DNA of 64,000 nt from Chitinophaga niabensis (GTDB lineage: Bacteria; Bacteroidota; Bacteroidia; Chitinophagales; Chitinophagaceae): positions 4,156,482 through 4,220,481 of the forward strand of contig NZ_FSRA01000001.1 of assembly GCF_900129465.1 (NCBI RefSeq), given 5' to 3'. Positions 16,745-24,801 of this stretch are shown here, in pieces. Made by a program: the position numbers and the translations under genes. Below the pieces are notes generated by a model. The model was not told the origin of the DNA. It saw nothing but the letters and a program-made list of their open reading frames with translations, and did not search any database. How positions within the stretch are numbered: position 1 is the first letter of the stretch; each line of letters begins with the position of its first letter.

Positions 16745-17905
16745 GTGAACAACTTACTTCAAAGGACAAAAGGTGATAAGGTGATCTGGACGATCGTGTT
16801 CTTCCTGTCTGCAGTAAGCTTGTTGGCAGTATACAGTTCAACCGGCTCTTTGGCATATCGGGTTTATAGCGGTCATACGGAGTACTATCTTTTCAAGCAA
16901 CTCTCCGTATTGATACTGGGTGTTATGATCATCTATTTTGCGCATCGGGTGAATTATACCATTTACTCCAGGGTGGCACAGATAGGTTTTATCCTGTCCA
17001 TCCCCCTGCTGATCTATACACTGGCTTTCGGTTCCAATCTGAATGAAGCCAGCCGCTGGATCAGGCTGCCGGTGATCAACCTTACGTTCCAAACGTCGGA
17101 CATTGCGAAGCTAGCCTTGTTCATGTACGTAAGCCGTCAACTGTCACGCAAGCAGTTAGTGATCACAGACTTTAAAAAAGGCTTCCTGCCTATCATCATA
17201 CCGGTTGGTGTGATCTGTGCATTGATCATGCCTGCGAACATGAGTACGGCATTACTTTTAGGAGCCAGTTGCATGTTGCTTTGTTTCATTGGCCGTGTAC
17301 CGTTGAAGTTCTTACTGTCGATGGTGGGAGGTGCCATATTATTGATCGTGCTGATGTTCGCAGTAGCAAGTTTAACGGGTTACGGACGTGCGGAAACATG
17401 GAAAAAAAGGATAGAAAGTTTTACCAGTAATGAAGCACATGAGGTGCCCTACCAGGTACAGCAGGCAAACATTGCCATTGCAGGTGGCGGTACAGTAGGG
17501 AAAGGACCGGGTAATAGTACGGCAAGAAATTTCTTACCGCACCCTTATTCGGATTTTATTTTTGCGATTATTCTTGAGGAGTATGGTATCTTTGGCGCCT
17601 TTTTAGTGTTGATTGCTTATCTCGTACTGCTCTTACGAAGTATCAGAATATTCAAGAACTGTCCATACGCATTTGGTGCATTCCTCGCACTAGGTCTGAG
17701 TGTTACATTAGTGATCCAGGCATTGATGCATATGGCTGTAAACGTACACCTGCTACCGGTTACAGGGTTAACCCTGCCGCTGGTGAGTATGGGAGGATCA
17801 TCCGTGATCTTTACGAGCCTGGCCATAGGAATTATACTGAGTGTTTCCAGAAGTGTAGAAGAAACTTCAAAGAAAGAGGTTACCAATGTGGCAGTTGCCG
17901 CATAA
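16745..17905 (+). CDS. ftsW: Peptidoglycan glycosyltransferase FtsW
   Basis: 386 residues with about ten membrane segments of the SEDS family (RodA/FtsW/SpoVE). It polymerises lipid II at the septum with FtsI. Conserved parts include LLAVYSSTG, the NEASRWIRLPVINLTFQTSD segment seen here as ASRWIRLP and FQTSDIAKLA, GGGTVGKGPGNSTARNFLP with the catalytic-loop region, PHPYSDFIFAIILEEYG and the C-terminal MGGSSVIFTSLAIGIILS. The start codon is GTG at 16745, which gives the expected N-terminus; no ATG fits. It lies between murD and murG, the usual place. Confidence 0.95.
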   Translation: MNNLLQRTKGDKVIWTIVFFLSAVSLLAVYSSTGSLAYRVYSGHTEYYLFKQLSVLILGVMIIYFAHRVNYTIYSRVAQIGFILSIPLLIYTLAFGSNLNEASRWIRLPVINLTFQTSDIAKLALFMYVSRQLSRKQLVITDFKKGFLPIIIPVGVICALIMPANMSTALLLGASCMLLCFIGRVPLKFLLSMVGGAILLIVLMFAVASLTGYGRAETWKKRIESFTSNEAHEVPYQVQQANIAIAGGGTVGKGPGNSTARNFLPHPYSDFIFAIILEEYGIFGAFLVLIAYLVLLLRSIRIFKNCPYAFGAFLALGLSVTLVIQALMHMAVNVHLLPVTGLTLPLVSMGGSSVIFTSLAIGIILSVSRSVEETSKKEVTNVAVAA

Positions 17906-17929
17906 AGAAAACATAAAAGAAGAAAAACA

Positions 17930-19024
17930 TTGGCATACAAAGTGATCATAGCAGGCGGCGGTACAGGAGGACATATCTTCCCGGCCATTGCCATTGCAAA
18001 CGCGCTCCGCAAGTTGGAACCGCAGACGGAGATCCTCTTTGTGGGAGCCAAAGGGAAAATGGAAATGGAGAAAGTGCCGCAGGCTGGCTATCCCATCGAA
18101 GGATTGGAGATTGCAGGTTTCAACCGCAGCAATATGTTGAAGAACATCCTGCTGCCATTCAAACTGCTGAAAAGCTTACGCCAGGCAAAGAACATCCTTA
18201 CCCGTTTCCAACCGGATGCCGTAGTAGGTGTTGGTGGTTATGCCAGCTTCCCTATTTTAAGGCAGGCACAGCGCAGGGGAATTCCTACGTTGATACAGGA
18301 ACAGAATTCCTATGCCGGAAAAAGCAATAAGATATTAGGCCGCAAGGCTGGTAAGATATGTGTGGCATACGAAGGAATGGATAAATTCTTTCCCGCCGAC
18401 AAACTCCTCTATACAGGTAACCCTGTACGGGGAGCCATTACAGAAAGTGCTGTAACAAGAGAAGAAGCATTACGCCATTTTGGATTGCTGGATGGTAAAC
18501 CTACCATTTTTGCAGTAGGTGGCAGCCTCGGCGCAAAATCCATCAATGAAGCAATACTGCCTCATCTTGTGGAATTTGTGAATAAAGATATCCAGCTGAT
18601 CTGGCAAACGGGAAAGCCGTTCTACGATACAGCAAAATCAGCTGCGGCAGCTTTTGCCACACATGTGAAGGTCTATGAATTCATCAATGTGATGGATTTT
18701 GCCTACAAAGCGGCAGACACCGTGATATCACGCGCAGGAGCTTTAGCGATTGCTGAGCTTTGCGTAGTAAAGAAGCCGGTGATCTTTGTGCCCTATCCAT
18801 TTGCGGCAGAAGATCATCAAACACAGAATGCGCTCAGCCTTGTGCATAAACAGGCCGCGCTGATGATCAAAGACGGCGAAGCACAAAGCCGCCTGGTGAA
18901 TGAAGCATTCAGCCTGGTACAGAACAAAGCACTGATGGACCAGCTGGAGCAGAACATCGCGCCACTGGGAAATAAAAATGCAGACATGACTATCGCCCGG
19001 GCAGTGCTTGGGTTGATTAAATAA
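17930..19024 (+). CDS. murG: UDP-GlcNAc:lipid I N-acetylglucosaminyltransferase MurG
   Basis: 364 residues. The GT-B enzyme converts lipid I to lipid II on the inner face of the membrane. The first glycine loop VIIAGGGTGGHIFPAIAIA begins only five residues after the start, so the start must be the TTG at 17930: no in-frame ATG or GTG lies between it and the ftsW region. The second lobe has the AVGGSLGAKSINEA loop and VISRAGALAIAELC with PVIFVPYPFAAEDHQTQNA. The rare TTG start, after a GTG start in ftsW, suggests both are translated at a reduced rate. Confidence 0.95.
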   Translation: MAYKVIIAGGGTGGHIFPAIAIANALRKLEPQTEILFVGAKGKMEMEKVPQAGYPIEGLEIAGFNRSNMLKNILLPFKLLKSLRQAKNILTRFQPDAVVGVGGYASFPILRQAQRRGIPTLIQEQNSYAGKSNKILGRKAGKICVAYEGMDKFFPADKLLYTGNPVRGAITESAVTREEALRHFGLLDGKPTIFAVGGSLGAKSINEAILPHLVEFVNKDIQLIWQTGKPFYDTAKSAAAAFATHVKVYEFINVMDFAYKAADTVISRAGALAIAELCVVKKPVIFVPYPFAAEDHQTQNALSLVHKQAALMIKDGEAQSRLVNEAFSLVQNKALMDQLEQNIAPLGNKNADMTIARAVLGLIK

Positions 19025-19025
19025 T

Positions 19026-20378
19026 ATGGAACTGAAGAAAATACATAGGATCTATTTTGTTGGTATCGGTGGTATCGGTATGAGTGCGATTGCACGTTTC
19101 TTTAATGAGAAAGGTGTGAAAGTGAGCGGGTACGATAAAACAAGTACCGAGCTGACACAGCAACTGGAAGCAGAAGGCATCGACATTCATTATTCAGAAG
19201 ACCTGGATAAGATCGACAAAGCTGCCGACCTTGTTGTGTATACCCCTGCTATTCCGGCCACACAAAAAGAACTGGTGTATTATCGTGAGAATGGATACGA
19301 AGTAGTGAAACGCAGCGATGTGCTGCAGGAGATCACCCGTGAATTGTTTGCTATCACCGTGGCAGGTACACATGGAAAAACAACGGTCTCTACCATGATC
19401 GCCCATATCCTTCGTCATACAGGATATGGCTGCAATGCTTTCCTGGGAGGCATCAGTTCCAACTACGGAAAGAATTTCTGGAGCAGCGAAAAGCAGGTAG
19501 CAGTGATTGAAGCAGATGAGTACGACCGCTCTTTCCTGAAACTGAGCCCTGATGTAGCTGTACTCACCGCCATGGACCCGGATCACCTGGATATCTATGG
19601 TACAGAGCAGGCTGTGGTAGACGCCTTCATTCAATATACAAAGAACATCAAGCCAAACGGCACCCTGCTGGCAAGGCATGGTTTACCACACGGCGCAGCA
19701 CTGGAAGGAGATAATAAACTTTTCTACAGCCTGCAGAATGATGCCGCCGATATATATGGGAAAAATATCCGCATGGATAACGGAGGTTATGAGTTTGATG
19801 TAGTGCAGCAGGATTGGCTGATAGATAATGTGAAACTATATATCGGAGGTATGCACAATGTGGAGAATGCCATTGCGGCTATCGGCGTGGCACATCTCTT
19901 AGGCATCAGTAACGAAAAGATCAGGGCAGCAGTAGCTGATTTTAAAGGTATCCGCCGCCGTTTTGAATACCTGGTGAAGAAAGATAACGTTGTATATATA
20001 GATGACTATGCACATCACCCGGAGGAATTAAGAGCATTGATCACCAGCGCCAAATCTTTGTTCCGCGGAAAGAAATGTACTGTCATCTTTCAACCGCATC
20101 TATTTACCAGAACAAGGGATTTTGCCGATGGATTTGGGGAAACCCTCTCCATGGCAGATGAAGTGATCCTCCTTCCTATCTATCCTGCAAGGGAATTACC
20201 GATAGAAGGAGTAACCAGTGAAATGATCGCCTCCCGGATCCATGGCCCGGAAGTGAAGATCATAGAAAGGGATGCGGTAGTAACATGGCTGAAGGACCAT
20301 CCTTCGCAACTTTTAATCACGGCAGGTGCAGGAGACATTGATCTGCTGCGCGAACCGATACAACATTTATTGAACTGA
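19026..20378 (+). CDS. murC: UDP-N-acetylmuramate-L-alanine ligase MurC
   Basis: 450 residues. It commits UDP-MurNAc to wall synthesis by adding L-alanine. The N-terminal IYFVGIGGIGMSAIARFF loop, the P-loop VAGTHGKTTVSTMIAH, EADEYDRSFLKLSP, MDPDHLDIYG and DDYAHHPEELRALI are all family marks. The start codon follows the murG stop by one base, so the two are translationally coupled. Note the order murG-murC without murB, which here must be elsewhere. Confidence 0.97.
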   Translation: MELKKIHRIYFVGIGGIGMSAIARFFNEKGVKVSGYDKTSTELTQQLEAEGIDIHYSEDLDKIDKAADLVVYTPAIPATQKELVYYRENGYEVVKRSDVLQEITRELFAITVAGTHGKTTVSTMIAHILRHTGYGCNAFLGGISSNYGKNFWSSEKQVAVIEADEYDRSFLKLSPDVAVLTAMDPDHLDIYGTEQAVVDAFIQYTKNIKPNGTLLARHGLPHGAALEGDNKLFYSLQNDAADIYGKNIRMDNGGYEFDVVQQDWLIDNVKLYIGGMHNVENAIAAIGVAHLLGISNEKIRAAVADFKGIRRRFEYLVKKDNVVYIDDYAHHPEELRALITSAKSLFRGKKCTVIFQPHLFTRTRDFADGFGETLSMADEVILLPIYPARELPIEGVTSEMIASRIHGPEVKIIERDAVVTWLKDHPSQLLITAGAGDIDLLREPIQHLLN

Positions 20379-20379
20379 C

Positions 20380-21405
20380 ATGCAAAGCAAAACCAAAATA
20401 GCCTTCAAACGTATTGGTATTGCCCTCCTCTGGAGTGGTGTACTGATAGGCTTTATGGTATTGCTTGTGGCCGCAGTGCGGGAAAAGGACCATACAAAAT
20501 GTAAAGGCCTGAAGATAACGCTCAAAGGAGACGACCGGAATGCCTTTATAGATGAAAAAGATATTAAAGCACTGATCAACAACTCCAAAGACCGTAAGCA
20601 AAACCCGGTAGGCATGCTGATCAGCGATATCAATATCGGCAACCTGGAACGTATTGTTGAACGGGACCCCTGGGTTCGCTCCGCGGAACTGTTCATCGAC
20701 AACAACGAGGTGTTGAATATCGAAGTGGTACAACGCGATCCGCTGGCCCGCGTGTTCACTTTCTCCGGGAATAGTTTTTACCTGGATGAACAGGGAGAGC
20801 GCATTCCCGTTTCAGATCGCTTTTCAGCCAGGGTGCCTGTATTTACCGGTTTCCCTACAGATGCCATGCAGTTGAAAAAGGAAGACAGCCTGTTGTATAC
20901 GCAAATGGGAGAAATGGCCCGCTTCATTGCAACAGATACTTTCTGGAATGCGCAGGTGGAACAGGTGATCATTACAGGAGACAGAAAATTCGAGTTCATT
21001 CCCAAGCTCGGCGACCATGTGGTTGTTTTTGGTGAGGGAACGGATATAGCCGCTAAGTTTAACAAACTGCTCGTTTTCTACCGCGAAGGCTTAAACAAAG
21101 CAGGATGGAACACTTACTCAAGACTGAACATTGCCTACCATGAAGAGGTGATAGGAACCAGGAGAGATGGCAAGAGCGCACCGCCGCCGCCCATGTACAA
21201 AGATTCTACTGTTGCAGATGTAGCGATGGATGATGATGATCACAGTACACCGGCACCGGCCACGACACCTAAACCAGCAGCGGCTAAACCCAAAGCTGAC
21301 AAACCAGCTGCTACTAAAAAGCCAGCAGCCAGAAAGCCTGAGAAAAAGGCAGAAGGCCCAAAGCCCAAAGCAGTATATAACAAACCTAATCGTAATCGCA
21401 ACTAA
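20380..21405 (+). CDS. ftsQ: Cell division protein FtsQ (long basic C-terminal tail)
   Basis: 341 residues. One N-terminal membrane segment (IGIALLWSGVLIGFMVLLVA) and a POTRA-like region with CKGLKITLKGDDRNAFIDEK (about 45-64) and LERIVERDPWVRSAEL, followed by the FtsQ beta domain ending near LNIAYHEEVIGTRRD. The layout and the place before ftsA identify FtsQ/DivIB, a periplasmic connector of the divisome. The last 75 residues or so are a Pro/Ala/Lys-rich low-complexity tail with a DDDDH patch and many KPAA repeats, which is not part of the canonical fold. The start is one base after the murC stop. Confidence 0.9.
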   Translation: MQSKTKIAFKRIGIALLWSGVLIGFMVLLVAAVREKDHTKCKGLKITLKGDDRNAFIDEKDIKALINNSKDRKQNPVGMLISDINIGNLERIVERDPWVRSAELFIDNNEVLNIEVVQRDPLARVFTFSGNSFYLDEQGERIPVSDRFSARVPVFTGFPTDAMQLKKEDSLLYTQMGEMARFIATDTFWNAQVEQVIITGDRKFEFIPKLGDHVVVFGEGTDIAAKFNKLLVFYREGLNKAGWNTYSRLNIAYHEEVIGTRRDGKSAPPPPMYKDSTVADVAMDDDDHSTPAPATTPKPAAAKPKADKPAATKKPAARKPEKKAEGPKPKAVYNKPNRNRN

Positions 21406-21419
21406 AACAATAAAGTACC

Positions 21420-22835
21420 ATGAATCAGGAAGCTCCCATCATTGTAGGTCTCGACATTGGCACCACGAAGATAGCAGCCATCGCAGGAAGGAAGAATGAA
21501 TACGGGAAATTGGAAATCCTCGGATTCGGGAAGGCCCCATCATTTGGTGTTCAACACGGTATGGTGTTGAATATCGACCAAACTATCAAGGCTATACGCC
21601 AGGCCCTGGAAAACTGCTATGCCTCCAACCCCAACCTGGAGATCAATGAGGTATATGTAGGCATCGCCGGCCATCATATAAAAAGCCTTCAGACGCGTGG
21701 TGACATTGTACGCAATGACACAGACGCCGAGATCTCTCAGAAAGACATTGATCAGCTGATCAATGATCAATATAAAACCGTGATCCCTGCCAGCGATCAG
21801 ATCATCGATGTGATCCCGCAGCAATATATTGTGGACAGCCTGCAGAATATTACCTATCCTATTGGGATGAGTGGTGTGAAAGTAGGGGCCAACTTCCATA
21901 TCATCACCGGTGATAAGAACGCCATCCGGAACATCAACCGGAGCGTGGAAAAATCCGGCCTCCGTATCAAAGACCTGGTATTGCAGCCGCTGGCATCTGC
22001 CGCTGCTGTTATGTGCGATATGGACTTTGAAGCCGGAGTTGCAATCGTAGACATTGGAGGTGGTACAACGGACCTCGCAGTGTTCTATGAAGGCATTCTG
22101 AAACACACTGCCGTGATACCATATGGTGGCGAAAACATTACCAACGATATCAAGAACGGCCTGGGTGTTTTAAAAACACAGGCAGAGCAAATGAAGGTAC
22201 AGTTCGGTTACGCCCTTGCAGACGAAGCCAAGAACAACGCATACATCACTATTCCGGGTCTCCGTGGCCAAAGCCCTAAAGAGATCTCTGTAAAGAACCT
22301 CGCACACATCATCCAGGCAAGGATGAGCGAGATCCTGGACTTTGTGGTGTATCACCTGAAACAGATCGGGATGGACAACAAAATGCTGAATGGTGGTATC
22401 ATCCTCACGGGTGGAGGCTCTCAGCTGAAACACCTGATCCAGTTAACGGAGTATACTACCGGTGTAAGTGCAAGGATCGGTTATCCTAACGAACACCTGG
22501 CCAGTGGCCATACAGATGAGCTGACCAAGCCCATGTATGCCACCTGCGTTGGTTTGATCCTGAAAGGCTACAATGATTATGAAAATGACAGAAGAGCACT
22601 GGAAGAAAATTATGTGAAGATCAACACCAGCTATTTTGCCAAAGAACAGGCCGCACGCAAAGCAGAAGATGAGGAAGGCTGGATGGAAGAAGAAGAGCCG
22701 GATACAGTTGAATCAGCCACTGCAAGGCAGGATAGGAAAGCAAGAGAACGTAATGCATCTCTCAAAGGATTCCTGGACAGGATGAAAACAAAGATCATCG
22801 ACATGTTCACCGAAGAAGAGGATGCGAAACTGTAA
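21420..22835 (+). CDS. ftsA: Cell division protein FtsA
   Basis: 471 residues, actin/Hsp70-fold ATPase that tethers FtsZ to the membrane. The phosphate-1 motif VGLDIGTTKIAAIAG is at residues 9-23, VAIVDIGGGTTDLAVF is phosphate 2, and ILTGGGSQLKHL is the adenosine motif. The SHS2-type 1C subdomain includes VYVGIAGHHIKSL. The C-terminus LKGFLDRMKTKIIDMF is an amphipathic helix that fits the membrane anchor. It ends with an acidic tail. The ftsZ gene follows after 108 bases that carry no clear terminator, so the two are probably co-transcribed. Confidence 0.97.
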   Translation: MNQEAPIIVGLDIGTTKIAAIAGRKNEYGKLEILGFGKAPSFGVQHGMVLNIDQTIKAIRQALENCYASNPNLEINEVYVGIAGHHIKSLQTRGDIVRNDTDAEISQKDIDQLINDQYKTVIPASDQIIDVIPQQYIVDSLQNITYPIGMSGVKVGANFHIITGDKNAIRNINRSVEKSGLRIKDLVLQPLASAAAVMCDMDFEAGVAIVDIGGGTTDLAVFYEGILKHTAVIPYGGENITNDIKNGLGVLKTQAEQMKVQFGYALADEAKNNAYITIPGLRGQSPKEISVKNLAHIIQARMSEILDFVVYHLKQIGMDNKMLNGGIILTGGGSQLKHLIQLTEYTTGVSARIGYPNEHLASGHTDELTKPMYATCVGLILKGYNDYENDRRALEENYVKINTSYFAKEQAARKAEDEEGWMEEEEPDTVESATARQDRKARERNASLKGFLDRMKTKIIDMFTEEEDAKL

Positions 22836-22943
22836 TTACGCTATGGCGTGATTGTTGCAATTAATGATGAATTCAAATAAAACGATCAAAACAGCGCGTA
22901 GGAACGGTACACCAAATACTAACCCAAAAAAAGAGAAAGAGTC

Positions 22944-24719
22944 ATGATACATTTTGATCTTCCAAAGGAAAAATCCTCAATCATCAAGGTAATAGGCATT
23001 GGTGGCGGAGGTAGCAATGCAGTCAACCACATGTTCAGCCAGAACATTGATGGAGTGAACTTCATTATCTGCAATACCGATGCACAGGCTATTGCAAACA
23101 GTCCTGTACCCAATAAGGTACAACTGGGACCACACCTGACGCAGGGTTTAGGAGCAGGCGCCAATCCAAGGATCGGCGAACAGGCTACGGAGGAATCCTT
23201 TGAAGAAATCAAAAAGATCCTGGAGGTGAATACCAAAATGGCATTCATCACTGCAGGCATGGGCGGCGGAACCGGAACCGGCGGAGCACCCATCATTGCC
23301 AGGATCTGTAAAGAGCTGGGGATCCTTACTGTGGGTATTGTTACCACACCCTTTTCATATGAAGGGAAAAAACGGATGCAGCAGGCAGAAGAAGGTATCA
23401 ACCGCTTGAAAGAATGTGTGGATACTTTACTGATCATATCCAACGACAAGCTCCGTCAGAAGTTCGGTGACCTGAAATTCAAAGCGGCGTTTGAAAAAGC
23501 GGATAACGTGTTAGCTACAGCGGCTAAATGTATCACAGATGTGATCAACTCCACCGGTCAGATCAACGTTGACTTTGCGGACGTTTGTACCGTAATGCGC
23601 AACGGTGGCGTGGCCATCCTGGGAGCTGCTCTTGCAGAAGGCGAAAACCGTGCACAAATAGCGATAGAAGAAGCATTGACTTCTCCATTGCTGAATGATA
23701 ATGATATCAAAGGAGCCAAATGGATCCTTATCAATATTTCTTCCGCAGAAGGTGAATTTGAGCATACGCTGGATGAAATGGATACTATCCAGGCCTATGT
23801 ACAAAGCATGGCCGGTGAGGATTGCGATGTGATCCTGGGTGTGGGCTACGATCAAACACTAGATCGCAATCTGGGTGTTACCATCATTGCTACCGGATTT
23901 GAACAAAATCCTATTCAGCAACTGAAAGCTGCTGCAAATCCACAGCAACAGGTAACCAAGGAAGAGCCAAAGATCGTTATGACACTGGGCCAGGAAGGAG
24001 ATGAAAAGAAAATGCACAACCAGGGCATGCTTTTCTCTGAAGAAGAACCAGAGATCAAGGATGTAATGGCGCCAACATTGGTAGTGCCAGTAGTATCTCA
24101 CCCCGCTCCTGCTACTTCGTTTGAGCAACCTGCAGCACAACAGCCTGTGAGGGAAACCTACACGTTGAACATTGAGCCTGTTGAACCGGTGAATGTACCA
24201 CAGCCACAAGCACAACAGCAAGTACAGCAGCCAGCGCAACAACCAGTTCAACCACAGCAGCCAGCAAGCACACCAGCTTCCGGAGGTTATCTTAACCGCC
24301 CTTCCAATATCTATGTGGAACCGGTGAATAACAATACGGAAGACCAACCGGAAATGAAAATGGTGTTCAAAGAAGATGCAGCGCCGGTTGTACCGGAACA
24401 GCCTGTGCAGCAGCCTGTACAACCTGTACAGCAGCCACAGCAACTGGTACCGCAGCAGGAAGAACCTAACGATGAACAGAAACGTAAGCAACTGGAAAGA
24501 GTAGCCAAACTGCGCAGCATCAGTTTCAATGTGAAGAACATGGAAAATAACCAGGAGATAGAAAATGTGCCTGCATACCTTAGAAGGAATGTAGATCTGG
24601 ATAATGGTGCCGGCTCCGCTGAGCAGTTCTATTCCAGCTACACTGTGGGCAACGACCAGGATAACAAGGCAGAGATCAATACGATCAATACCTTTTTAGA
24701 TGGCAAAAAACCAGACTGA
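22944..24719 (+). CDS. ftsZ: Cell division protein FtsZ (long Gln/Pro-rich linker)
   Basis: 591 residues against about 380 in E. coli. The tubulin-like GTPase core is complete: VIGIGGGGSNAVNHM near the N-terminus, the tubulin signature GGGTGTGGAP (residues 107-116) and the T7 loop NVDFADVCTVM (about 208). From residue 340 on there is a long low-complexity linker rich in Gln, Pro, Val and Ala, then a charged helix (QKRKQLERVAKLRSISF), then the conserved VPAYLRR motif that in this phylum replaces the C-terminal FtsA-binding peptide, and a further tail of about 40 residues. FtsZ forms the division ring. Its transcript ends in the terminator at 24764-24797. Confidence 0.97.
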   Translation: MIHFDLPKEKSSIIKVIGIGGGGSNAVNHMFSQNIDGVNFIICNTDAQAIANSPVPNKVQLGPHLTQGLGAGANPRIGEQATEESFEEIKKILEVNTKMAFITAGMGGGTGTGGAPIIARICKELGILTVGIVTTPFSYEGKKRMQQAEEGINRLKECVDTLLIISNDKLRQKFGDLKFKAAFEKADNVLATAAKCITDVINSTGQINVDFADVCTVMRNGGVAILGAALAEGENRAQIAIEEALTSPLLNDNDIKGAKWILINISSAEGEFEHTLDEMDTIQAYVQSMAGEDCDVILGVGYDQTLDRNLGVTIIATGFEQNPIQQLKAAANPQQQVTKEEPKIVMTLGQEGDEKKMHNQGMLFSEEEPEIKDVMAPTLVVPVVSHPAPATSFEQPAAQQPVRETYTLNIEPVEPVNVPQPQAQQQVQQPAQQPVQPQQPASTPASGGYLNRPSNIYVEPVNNNTEDQPEMKMVFKEDAAPVVPEQPVQQPVQPVQQPQQLVPQQEEPNDEQKRKQLERVAKLRSISFNVKNMENNQEIENVPAYLRRNVDLDNGAGSAEQFYSSYTVGNDQDNKAEINTINTFLDGKKPD

Positions 24720-24763
24720 TCTTTTTGAATATTATAAAGTTTGATTGTTTTTTAGTTGTGTTA

Positions 24764-24797
24764 AAAAAAATCCTCCGATTCCTCGGAGGATTTTTTT
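24764..24797. terminator. Bidirectional intrinsic terminator between ftsZ and the GH123-like gene
   Basis: Perfect 8-bp stem TCCTCCGA / TCGGAGGA with loop TTCC, flanked by seven A on the left and seven T on the right, so it works on both strands. It ends ftsZ (stop 24719) and the convergent gene whose stop is at 24802. Confidence 0.95.
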
Positions 24798-24801
24798 ATC
24801 C

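Noticed and set aside
23859-24491. 210-codon minus-strand frame rich in Leu, Arg and Tyr opposite ftsZ
   Set aside because: It is the antisense of the CAG/CAA/CCA-rich linker, which makes a long frame of low complexity; not a gene.
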